Positions 55,816 to 64,000 of a DNA stretch of 64,000 bases are shown here, in pieces (position 1 is the stretch's first letter; every line of letters begins with the position of its first letter). Below the pieces are notes generated by a model. That model worked only from the letters and a program-made list of their open reading frames with translations, had not been told where the DNA came from and searched no databases. The DNA lies in contig NC_064541.1 of assembly GCF_023856365.1 (NCBI RefSeq), positions 24,034,214 to 24,098,213 on the forward strand. Reading direction: 5' to 3'. The position numbers and the translations under genes are program-made. The stretch is from Brienomyrus brachyistius (Eukaryota; Chordata; Actinopteri; Osteoglossiformes; Mormyridae).

Positions 55816-56796
55816 TGAGTGTAACGTCTATGTGTGGTGAGTTATCCTGTTTATAGTGGAAAAGGTGTCTGCGTCTGGAGACTGACAGCTGTTGTTGCTG
55901 TGGATTGACTGTAGGACTCTGGTCACTCCGGGGGGTGAAAGGTCTTGCTTTTTCTGTGTTGCTCCAGTTATTCCTATCCAGTCTCTCAGGATCCTACAGG
56001 CTTTTGACTTCCTTAAAAGGGGTTGTCTGATGAGTGGAGTCCAGTCTTGTCAGACTTTGCTAGACCAACTACGGGATTCTATCATGTAAATATGGACCAA
56101 AGTCTCTGAGGAATATTTCAGGCACCTCTTTGAATGTATGCCATGAAGGCAGTTCTGAAGGCCAAAGGCTAATGAGTGTGAGTTTTAAAAGCTACAATAA
56201 GTACGTTACCAAGACAACTTTATATCAATGTGAGAAACATAGTAAATATCAGATCTTTTTATCACTTAATGATGCTGAAAAAATGATACATGCTTTTATT
56301 ACTAGTCAACTTGGCTGTTGCATAAACTACTTGAAATTCACAGTTAGGTAAAAATGCAGATATTTCACAAGAAATATGTTTCATTGAGGATGTTTCTTTA
56401 TTTTAATTATTTTTGCTGTGCTTGCGTAGTCACATTTAGAATGCATGAGATTTATCAATGTTCACTTTGCACTGTATGGCTGTTTGTAAGACTCAAGTGA
56501 TTCAAACAATTATATTTCCAAAAAAGGCAGGATTAAAATAGTAACTTGAAATAAGTGTGTCCCTATCAGCCAGTCAGATAAATAACCCTTAAATTTTGTA
56601 CACGTATAATAAATGTCAAAAAAATCCATGTATTTTGATATTGGATAAGAGTATTAATAGTGAAAAAAACATTGACTATAAATCTAATTAATTTCTTTAT
56701 CATGCCACACAGAAAAAAACCCGGAGAGGGATTGGATTTTGGCTGTTTGATCTCTAAATAGTTTCAGATAACTGACATTTACAACGTTAAATAATC
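55816..56796. other. No recognised feature (1 kb)
   Basis: AT-rich. The open frames at 55892-56089 and 56130-56351 have no domain. Confidence 0.4.
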
Positions 56797-56803
56797 CCTA
56801 AAT

Positions 56804-58971
56804 ATCCATCCATCCATCCATCATCTCCCGCTTGATCCGGAGTCGGGTCGCGGGGGCAGCAGCCTCAGCAGGGAGACCCAGACTTCCCTCTCCCCGGCCA
56901 CTTCGTCTAGCTCCTCTGGGGGGACCCCGAGGCGTTCCCAGGCCAGCCGAGAGACATAGTCTCTCCAGCGTGTCCTGGGTCTTCCCCGGGGCCTCCTCCC
57001 AGTGGGACATGCCCGGAATACCTCCCCAGGGAGACGTCCCGGAGGCATCCTGATCAGATGCCCGAGCCACCTCATCTGGCTCCTCTCGATGCGGAGGAGC
57101 AGCGGCTCTACTCTGAGTCCCCTCCGAATGACTGAGCTCCTCACCCTATCTCTAAGGGAGAGCCCAGCCACCCTGCGGAGGAAACTCATTTCGGCCGCTT
57201 GTACCCGCGATCTCGTTCTTTCGGTCACTACCCAAAGCTCATGACCATAGGTGAGGGTAGGAACGTAGATCGACTGGTAAATCGAGAGCTTCGCCTTTTG
57301 GCTCAGCTCTCTCTTCACCATGACAGACCGATGCAGGGCCCGCATGACTGCTGACGCCGCACCGATCCGCCTGTCGATCTCCCGCTCCATCGTTCCCCCA
57401 CTCGTGAACAAGATCCCGAGATACTTAAACTCCTCCACTTGGGGGAGGACCCCATCCCCAACCCGGAGAGAGCACTCTACCCTTTTCCGGCTGAGAACCA
57501 TGGTCTCGGATTTGGAGGTGCTGATTCTCATCCCAGCCGCTTCGCACTCGGCTGCGAACTGCTCCAGTGAGAGCTGAAGGTCACGGCTCGATGAGGCCAA
57601 CAGAACCACATCATCCGCAAAAAGCAGAGACCTAATCCTGAGGTCACCGAACCGGACGCCCTCAACGCCCTGGCTGCGCCTAGAAATTCTGTCCATAAAA
57701 ACTATGAACAGAATCGGTGACAAAGGACAGCCCTGACGGAGTCCAACCCTCACCGGAAACGAGTCCGACTTATTGCCGCCCATGCGGACCAAACTCTGGC
57801 ACCGGTCATACAGGGACCGAACCGCCCTTAAAAGGGAGCCCGGTACCCCATACTCCCGGAGCACTCCCCACAGGACCCCACGAGGGACACGGTCGAATGC
57901 CTTTTCCAAGTCCACAAAGCACATGTAGACTGGTCGGGCAAACTCCCATGAACCCTCCAGAACCCTGCTGAGAGTATAGAGCTGGTCCACTGTTCCACGG
58001 CCAGGGCGAAAACCACACTGCTCCTCCTGAATCCGAGGTTCGACAATCCGGCGGACCCTCCTTTCCAGGACCCCCGAATAGACCTTACCAGGGAGGCTGA
58101 GGAGTGTGATCCCCCTGTAGTTGGAGCACACCCTCCGGTCCCCCTTCTTAAAGAGGGGGACCACCACCCCGGTCTGCCAGTCCAGAGGTACTGCCCCCGA
58201 TGTCCACGCGATGCTGCAGATGCGTGTCAACCAGGACAGCCCCGCAGCATCCAGAGCCTTGAGGAACTCTGGGCGAATCTCGTCCACCCCCGGGGCCCGG
58301 CCACCGAGGAGCTTTTTGACCACCTCAGCGACCTCCACCCCCGAGATAGGCGAGTCCACCCCCAAGTCCCCACACTCTGCTTCCATATCGGAAGGCGTGT
58401 CGGTGGGATTGAGGAGGTCTTCGAAGTACTCCCCCCACCGACCCAAAACGTCCCGAGCTGAGGTCAGCAGCGCACCATCCCCACCATAAATAGTGTCGAT
58501 GCTGCACCGCTTTCCCGCCCGGAGCCGCCGGATGGTGGACCAGAATCTCTTCGAAGCCGTCCGGAAGTCGTTCTCCATGGCCTCACCAAACTCCTCCCAC
58601 ACCCGAGTTTTTGCCTCAGCGACCGCCAAAGCCGCATTCCGCTTGGCCTGCCGGTAGCCGTCAGCTGCGTCTGGAGTCCCACAGGCCAGAAAGGCCCGAT
58701 AAGACTCCTTCTTCAGCTTGACGGCATCCCTTACCACCGGTGTCCACCAGCGGGTTCGGGGATTACCGCCGCGACAGGCACCGACCACCTTGCGGCCGCA
58801 GCTCCGGTCAGCCGCCTCCACAATGGAGGCACGGAACATGGCCCATTCGGACTCAATGTCCCCCGCCTCCCCCGGGATATGGGAGAAGTTCTGCCGGAGG
58901 TAGGAGTTGAAACTCTCCCTGACAGGGGATTCCGCCAGACGTTCCCAGCAGACCCTCACTATACGCTTGGG
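56804..58971 (-). mobile_element. Rex3 (RTE-clade) LINE, 5'-truncated, young
   Basis: The minus strand starts at 58971 inside the element, just after the endonuclease domain, and ends at 56804 with CCCCCGCGACCC, GGATCAAGCGGGAGATG and (GATG)n. The 3' untranslated part is only a few bases plus the GATG repeat, a known Rex3 trait. The flanks CCTAAAT (56797-56803) and CCTAATT (58972-58978) form a 7-bp target duplication with one mismatch. It is much more GC-rich than the surroundings. Confidence 0.9.
56821..58959 (-). CDS. Rex3 reverse transcriptase, 712 codons uninterrupted
   Basis: A single open frame with no stop or frameshift. Residues about 1-240 are the linker between endonuclease and RT. 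The RT spans about 245-520: LPGKVYSGVLERRVRRIV, GFRPGRGTVDQLYTL, the A block FVDLEKAFDRVPRGVLW (348-364, first catalytic Asp), the B block LRQGCPLSPILFIVFM (407-422), and the C block LLFADDVVLLASSS (445-458, catalytic DD). Then EEFKYLGILFTSGG, and a basic C-terminal region with RWLGHLIRMPPGRLPGEVF and GRRPRGRPRTRWRDYVSRLA. The enzyme would copy its RNA at a nicked target site. The N-terminal endonuclease is missing through 5' truncation, so the element cannot move by itself. The ATG at 58959 is probably internal to the original frame. Confidence 0.9.
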   Translation of the reverse strand: MRVCWERLAESPVRESFNSYLRQNFSHIPGEAGDIESEWAMFRASIVEAADRSCGRKVVGACRGGNPRTRWWTPVVRDAVKLKKESYRAFLACGTPDAADGYRQAKRNAALAVAEAKTRVWEEFGEAMENDFRTASKRFWSTIRRLRAGKRCSIDTIYGGDGALLTSARDVLGRWGEYFEDLLNPTDTPSDMEAECGDLGVDSPISGVEVAEVVKKLLGGRAPGVDEIRPEFLKALDAAGLSWLTRICSIAWTSGAVPLDWQTGVVVPLFKKGDRRVCSNYRGITLLSLPGKVYSGVLERRVRRIVEPRIQEEQCGFRPGRGTVDQLYTLSRVLEGSWEFARPVYMCFVDLEKAFDRVPRGVLWGVLREYGVPGSLLRAVRSLYDRCQSLVRMGGNKSDSFPVRVGLRQGCPLSPILFIVFMDRISRRSQGVEGVRFGDLRIRSLLFADDVVLLASSSRDLQLSLEQFAAECEAAGMRISTSKSETMVLSRKRVECSLRVGDGVLPQVEEFKYLGILFTSGGTMEREIDRRIGAASAVMRALHRSVMVKRELSQKAKLSIYQSIYVPTLTYGHELWVVTERTRSRVQAAEMSFLRRVAGLSLRDRVRSSVIRRGLRVEPLLLRIERSQMRWLGHLIRMPPGRLPGEVFRACPTGRRPRGRPRTRWRDYVSRLAWERLGVPPEELDEVAGEREVWVSLLRLLPPRPDSGSSGR

Positions 58972-59169
58972 CCTAATTCATGGAAAATCCTAATTAAACT
59001 TTATTTAATTATTTTTAATGAATTCATGTTTTCTTGAATGTGTTTGTCCATCATTATGAGATAAATGGAATTTCCATTTCAAACCACTTGTTTAGTAGTC
59101 ATCCAGATACGGCAGTCATGTTATAATTAATGTTGTAATTTGGTTACAGTTAAGTTAATCATTTACAGA

Positions 59170-59960
59170 TGATGCCATTACCTTAGTGATACACAATGCC
59201 TTTGTCCATCTAGAAAAGAAGAATACCTAGGTAAAATGGTGCTCATAAACTGCAGTTAAGCCTTCAACACTATCACCTCAACAAAGCTCATCACAAAGCT
59301 CAAAGATCTAGTGCTAAACAACCATCTGCATCATGTGATCTTAGACTGCCACAGGCAGACTCTGGTGGAAAGAACTGAAAGAAACACCTCCTCCATACTG
59401 ACTTTGAACCAAGGTACTCCTCAGAGATGTGTAATTAAGCTACTCATGTTCTCTCATTTCACACATAACTGTGTTGCAAAGCACAACTCAAACATAATTT
59501 GTACGTTTGCTGATGACAACACAAACTTGGACCTTATCACTAATGGAGATGAGATGGCCAACCAGTCCAAACACTGTCAGGGTGGAGCTATGCTTGTATG
59601 ATGACAACTTCTTCCTCAATATCAGCAAGAAAAAAAGAGAAGATCATGAACTACAGGAGTCAACAGGAGGATGGCCACACTCCTGTACACATCATAAGAG
59701 ATGTCATGAAAATTGTCAGCAGTTTCAAGTTCCTACCTTCATAACTGATGACCTCAAATGGCCTCTCCATACTGACACAGTTGTAAGGACTGCCTACCGG
59801 AAACTCTGTTTCCGGTGGAGACTCAAGAAATTTGGCTTGCCCCCCAAGCAGCCTCACAAACTTCTACAGATGTACCATTGGCAGAATCCAAAGAATGATG
59901 AGATCAGCAGAGCATTGACAGACCATCTTTCAAAATGCTCAAACTTATTATGAGCCCAGT
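59170..59960 (+). pseudogene. L2 LINE reverse transcriptase fragment
   Basis: Pieces in shifting frames: a degraded A block (VLINCS, then AFNTITSTKLI at about 59230-59290), 59311-59601 with NTSSILTLNQGTPQRCVIKL (B block, GAPQGC changed) and CTFADDNTNLDLITNGDEM, in which the catalytic FADD is intact. 59507-59953 continues with FLNISKKKREDHELQE, then FITDDLKWPLHTDTVV and RWRLKKFGLP. The end near 59950 lacks the C-terminal Cys/His region. A different L2 subfamily from the copies at 24-28, 33-35 and 39-43 kb. Confidence 0.8.
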
Positions 59961-60219
59961 CATCCAGCAAACATTCCCTTTTCTAAATGGCTATCTGGAA
60001 GTTTCTTCAATTGCACAAATCCACAGACTACCAGGATCATTAACAGCTTCTACCTACATTTCTGAAAATTCTCTAACCATATCTAGTACTAGTCAGATAA
60101 TCAACTGTTATTAAGTCACTTTCAGTCTGAAAATATAGTCATGCCTTGCTTAACAAAGGCGATATGTTTGTTAAGCGATTAATTTTTTGTGCAAACATCA
60201 TAGTGTGCTTACACAAACC

Positions 60220-60765
60220 TAGATGGTATACAATACCTTGGTAAGACCCCACCTACAGTATTGTGTACAGGTTTGGTCACCATACCTTAAGAAGGACATT
60301 GCTGCCTTTGAAAAGGTGCAACGTAGGGCTACGAGAATGATTCCTGGTCTTAGAGGAATGTCTTATGAGGAGAGGTTAGCTGAGCGGAATCTATTTAGCT
60401 TCGAGCAAAGGAGACTAAGAGGGGACATGATCCAGGTATATAAGATTCTAACAGGTCTGGATGCTGTTCAGCCAAATGGATATTTCAAGATTAGTTCAAA
60501 TACTAGAACTCATGGCCATAAGTGGAAATTAGCGGGAGAACATTTAAAAATGAATTTGAGGAAGCACTTCTTTACACAGCTTGTAGTTAGAGTATGGAAT
60601 AGTCTTCCTGCTAGTGTAGTGCAAGCCAAAACCCTGTGTTCCTTTAAATCAGAGCTACTGTAGATAAGATTTTAACAGCTCTGAGCTATTAGTTAAGTTC
60701 TCCCCAAATGAGCTTGATGGGCCGAATGGCCTCCTCTCGTTTGAAAATTTCTTATGTTCTTATGG
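60220..60765 (+). mobile_element. CR1/Rex1-like LINE 3' end, 5'-truncated
   Basis: A 146-residue frame (60223-60663) covers the C-terminal domain: VYNTLVRPHLQYCVQVWSPY, then RATRMIPGLRGMSYEERLAE, and QLVVRVWNSLPASVVQAKTL. The 3' UTR has GATGGGCCGAATGGCCTCCT and ends TTCTTATGTTCTTATGG. It is much better preserved than the same region at 20.2-20.9 kb. A start at the first bases of the frame would be a truncation artefact. Confidence 0.85.
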
Positions 60766-61160
60766 TACAGCCTACTACAGATCCAGGGTAGAGTAAACTC
60801 TTTTTATAAACATACATTTTAAAATAACAAAAAGTACAGTATAGTAAGTACACAAACCAGCGTTTATGTGACTGTGTATTAGTCCTGAGACTGATTGGCA
60901 TCTTGTAAAAATAAAACTTTATCCAACTTCAAGGGAAATTAGTGCTCCAAGGTATAGCTCTCACCATGCAAAATGAAAAAAAAAACACAGAAAAAAGTAT
61001 ACGATAAAAAATATGACAATATAAATAAACAAATAAAAGTATAAAGAACAAAAGGATAAATAGATGAGGTATATAGGAAGGTAAGTTAATAAAGAGGGGG
61101 TGTGAATGTGCAAAAGGTTTGCGCAGGATATTGTGCAGGACATATCATTAAATGGAATAT
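60766..61160. other. No recognised feature (0.4 kb)
   Basis: AT-rich, no signature. Confidence 0.4.
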
Positions 61161-62152
61161 TGTGGTGCCTTGCAGACCGAGGCATTGTGATGGCAGTGGT
61201 GAACAAACATGAGGAGGCATGGAATTGCATGAGGTTGCACTTTTAATGTAGTTCAGAAAAGGAATGCACTTAAGCAACAATACAGCGGCACAGAATGGCA
61301 GAGAAACACGGAGAAGTTACACTAAGAACAGTAAGGCACAAACATGGTGGGTAATTACACATTGACTAAGACAGGACCAGGCAAGGACCAAGTACAAATA
61401 CATGTAAGGGTATACGCAACAGTCAGGTGCCCAGCTCCTGGAGCTGCTGGTTCCACTCCCACTGCTTGGCCAGCTTGTGGCGTTCCTGAACTAGCCAGGC
61501 TTCCCAGCTGTGGCATGCCTCCTCATGCTCACAGCTGGGGTTACGCTGCGGCTTCTCACTGCTGACAAGCAGGGAGCCCTTGATGGCCAGTGAGTGGCCA
61601 GAGCCCGCTCTGGTGCCCGCCTTTCTCGCTCGCCAGCGTGGCCACCAGCGAAGGTCTGGCAGGCTAGCGGGAGCAAGTTGAAGTCATGCCACTCACATCC
61701 GGGGCACTCCAAAGACATGTTGGCACCTCCATCACTGCGCCTCTCCTAACTCGTCCACTGGCGGGCCTGGGGGAGGCTTCTGGGAAACAGCGTAGCCAGT
61801 GCCCCCTCTCGCCACATCCCTAGCAAACGAGCGTCTCTGTCTCAGATGTCTTATCCCCGGCACTGCCCCTCCTTGGCTTTGCCACCTGACCACTGCCTAC
61901 AGGTCTGCCTGGCTGGAGTGGACTTGCCCGATGATATAGAGGAGCACCTGCTCCAGTAATGCCAGTGGGCCGCTTCTGGCGTCCCGCTACCGACACCAGT
62001 GTGGCGCCTGGCAGACAGAGGCATTGGTTGTGAACGAACATGAGGAGGCAAGGAATTTCAGCCACAATACAGCAACACAGAATGGCAGAGAAACATGGGG
62101 AAGTCACACCTAGCACAATAAGGCACATACACATATTACAGGTAATTACACA
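61161..62152 (-). mobile_element. Compact LTR element: LTR - PBS - gag fragment - LTR
   Basis: Two direct repeats, 62152-62000 (153 bp) and 61361-61161 (201 bp), both start TGTGTAATTACC and end GGCRCCACA on the minus strand. One base after the upstream LTR lies TGGTGTCGGTAGCGGGAC (61998-61981), a primer-binding site of the tRNA-Leu type used by many Gypsy elements. The about 640-bp interior codes only for a short gag-like piece with a zinc knuckle. No protease, RT or integrase. The 5' LTR has a 48-bp deletion relative to the 3' one, and no matching target duplication was seen. Confidence 0.75.
61362..61999 (-). pseudogene. Gag nucleocapsid-like fragment with zinc knuckle
   Basis: The minus-strand reading from about 61970: RQKRPTGITGAGAPLYHRAS, then PRRGSAGDKTSETETLVC, then a stop, then GCGERGHWLRCFPEA. 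Together C-x2-C-x4-H-x4-C forms a CCHC knuckle whose second residue is now a stop codon (about 61820). A further piece, MSLECPGCEWHDFNLLPLAC (61718-61660), follows in another frame. It would bind the RNA packaging signal in particles. Confidence 0.6.
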
Positions 62153-62374
62153 CAAACAGACAGACAGACTGCAAAATGTACTGCCACACCACCATTGTCT
62201 TTTTTACATTGTTTATCTACCATATCTCCTTTTTAAAAATATTTGTCTTCTGAGCTGTTGCTCTCTTCACCAACACATGATGCATCCTCTGAGGGAGTGT
62301 TTATCCCTTCCATGATACAGTTACAGACTCTATAACTTGCTCCACTAATTCAGTCAACCTTGCAGTGCATTTTT

Positions 62375-62871
62375 TGAGCACAGGTTGTCCAGTGAGGAGG
62401 ATACTGTTGCAGATCAGTCCAGTGAACAGGTTTAATAACTTTTTCCGGCATCCAATAGAAAAAAAGGGACAAAAAAGTCACAATCGTGGTCAAGGTACGG
62501 GCAGCAGTGCGATCTTCGTCGGAATCCAGGGGGATAGGTAGAGCTCAGAATCTGGGGACAGGTGGGTAGTCATGTGATCTTCATCAGTTGTCAGAGGGCT
62601 AGGCTACAGTATATCCGTCGTTGGGAGAAGCAGAACAGGGGTCAGGGCAACAGGCAGGCAAAGGCGCAGACAAGTAAGGGGAATAACGGGACAATAACGC
62701 TCAAACTCGCAAAAATAGCTGAGGAACTTGGGTCTGGCTGGTGTGCCAGAAGCGAATAAGTAGGATCTTTCAATGACCCTGATGGTCATCAGCTGTGAGA
62801 GGAAGGTGTACAGTAACCGGTTCGGCCGGTTCCATGAGCCGGTGGGGAGGGAGCGCTCTAACAGTCTAACA
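62375..62871 (-). repeat. Candidate solo LTR (about 497 bp)
   Basis: The minus strand starts TGTTAGACTGTTAGAGCG at 62871 and ends GGACAACCTGTGCTCA near 62375. A TTATTAAACCTGTTC stretch (about 62440-62425) could serve as the polyadenylation signal. The interior is GC-richer than the flanks. Short TGCA sequences lie near both borders but not exactly adjacent, so the ends are uncertain. Confidence 0.4.
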
Positions 62872-63078
62872 TGCAAACCTACAAGCCAGTGGTTGTGAAA
62901 TACTAATACAGACTATTAAACAAACAAACTGTACCCAACTTGTAACAAGAAGGGAATGAGGAGTTAGATATCAGACAGACTTCATTGCGCATGATGATGA
63001 ATGCCCGATAAGTAGGTGCTGTTTGCCAAGAGCTATGCTATTAGAGCATTATGGCCAGATGGCCCTGATTTTACAGAG

Positions 63079-63796
63079 TAGGGATGTCACAAAAACTGGT
63101 AGGCAATGCCAAGATTCGGAAAACATGATGGTATCGGTTTTTCTACAGTATCATAGAAACCGGGGATGCAATTCTTCCGGACCTGACAGGAACAGCAAAT
63201 ACACCTACAAGTGTTTGAGTCTACTTCTGAAAAAATAGGACATACCTGAAATTAAATGCTTATTACTTGAATAACTTGTGCTACACTCATAAATATAGTC
63301 TGGTTTGAATCCTGACAGTCACGAAATGTTAACAGATCAAATCACAAACCGATATCTAAAAGTGTTACATGTTCATTTGAAGAATATTTTAAGTTACCGA
63401 CCTATATTTAATTTCTTTTTAAGCCCGCTGCAATTGGTGATGCAATTGCTTTGTCGCCGTTGATTTTTCCACGGCCCATCTTGAAAACTGTGTAAATAAA
63501 TGCATTACCTATGTTTAATTGTTCTTTTTTCTCCTGCTTTCCACTTCTTTCTTCTGTACTCCTGAATTGTTTTTTGTAATATTAATAGTTTCTTCATTTC
63601 ATTGATTACTTGAAGGTTACAAGCCACTGTTTTTTTGTAATGTTAAAATGTTTTTAATAAACGGGTATATATTGAACTGCATAACATTTATGTTTTGGTT
63701 TTTTATCATGATATTGAATTGGTTATCAAGAATAATGGAATTTCACTATTATTGGTATCAACTACTAATTTTCTGATATCACGATATCCCTAGTAG
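63079..63796. repeat. Possible hAT-like non-autonomous element
   Basis: The left end GTAGGGATGTCACAAAAAC and the right end, reverse-complemented CTAGGGATATCGTGATATC, share TAGGGAT as a short imperfect inverted repeat. GTATCGGTTTTTCTACAG near 63133 and the TGATATTGAATTGG near 63710 are typical of inner parts of hAT elements with TAGGGRTG ends. No clear 8-bp duplication, so tentative. Confidence 0.35.
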
Positions 63797-64000
63797 TAAC
63801 CAGTGTACAGGCTCCCAAACAGTCTCCCTTCTGTCGAGCACTGCCACTCTAAGCTCCTTCAGATTAACCTTCATTGTTCCAGTTATGCTGTCAGTTCATT
63901 TTAGCCTCTCTCTTCCACTTCTCCTTTTTCCTTCAGTCTTCCCCATCATGAGATCCTTCTTCAATGATAGATGTCTTCTCATGATATGTCCAAGATATTT
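63797..64000 (-). pseudogene. BovB-like RTE LINE, C-terminal region (runs off window)
   Basis: From the window edge the minus strand reads KYLGHIMRRHLSLKKDLMMG, then KTEGKRRSGRERLK, a stop, TDSITGTMKVNLKELRVAVL and DRRETVWEPVHW. This matches the C-terminal tail of BovB/RTE-type LINEs (family pattern GHIMRR..SLEKDLMMGK.EGKRRRGRQR..WLDSIT). The stop replaces a conserved Trp (W to TGA). The rest lies beyond position 64000. Distinct from the Rex3 at 56.8 kb. Confidence 0.7.

Noticed and set aside
57717..58903. Plus-strand open frames opposite the Rex3 coding sequence
   Set aside because: They are shadows of the 712-codon minus-strand frame.
61161..62152. Direct repeats as a possible segmental duplication
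   Set aside because: The repeats start TG and end CA, and a tRNA-Leu-type primer-binding site follows the upstream one, which fits LTRs better.

Overview
The window is nuclear DNA of a ray-finned (teleost-type) fish. The evidence is its mix of repeats: an RTE-clade LINE of the fish Rex3 type with a GATG-repeat tail, several fish-type L2 and CR1/Rex1-like LINEs, many Tc1/mariner relics, hAT and piggyBac-like MITEs, Gypsy elements and solo LTRs, and tRNA-headed SINEs. The species cannot be named from this. I found no convincing host protein-coding exon, rRNA or functional tRNA gene. The window reads as an intergenic or intronic graveyard of transposable elements. Nearly every open frame with a recognisable product belongs to a transposon, and almost all of these are broken.

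Layout. 1-9 kb: old SINE, internally deleted hAT transposase, a decayed Gypsy element on the minus strand with one LTR, a Tc1 fragment that abuts its gag, a (TA)n tract, and the 3' end of a LINE. 9-14 kb: mostly unrecognised DNA, two hAT-type MITEs inserted side by side at one 8-bp target, and a GC-rich block with a decayed minisatellite. 14.8-23.6 kb: Rex3 fragment, first copy of a TTAA-targeting MITE, two Tc1 transposase relics, a CR1-like LINE, and two tRNA-derived SINEs. 23.9-28.6 kb: an L2 LINE split by an antisense I-clade LINE, which is itself split by the TTAA MITE. 28.9-38 kb: solo LTR, Tc1, SINEs, an antisense L2 LINE, and a second I-clade LINE. 38.7-43.3 kb: the deepest nest, an L2 LINE holding the TTAA MITE, which holds a Tc1-type MITE, which holds a solo LTR; the three target-site duplications are TTAA, TA and AGAA. 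43.6-54.5 kb: hAT BED-finger remnant, solo LTR, a TIR-bounded Tc1/mariner element, and a CR1-like LINE with an esterase-type ORF1, interrupted by a full SINE and by a fourth TTAA MITE. 54.6-64 kb: an unassigned GC-rich repeated block beside LTR-like signals, a Rex3 copy with an uninterrupted 712-codon frame, two LINE fragments, a compact LTR-PBS-gag-LTR element, a candidate solo LTR, and the C-terminus of a BovB-like RTE that runs off the window.

How the parts interact. The abundant SINE ends in the same CCCCCGCGACCC ... GGATAAGCGG ... (GATG)n tail as the Rex3 LINE at 56.8 kb. Short 5'-truncated SINE copies carry target-site duplications. Together these point to a SINE mobilised by the Rex3 reverse transcriptase. 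The TTAA MITE (about 815 bp, probably piggyBac-mobilised) occurs four times, always in or directly against LINE DNA. No single new functional system was found. The most informative content is the set of readable insertion histories and a few unclassified repeat blocks.
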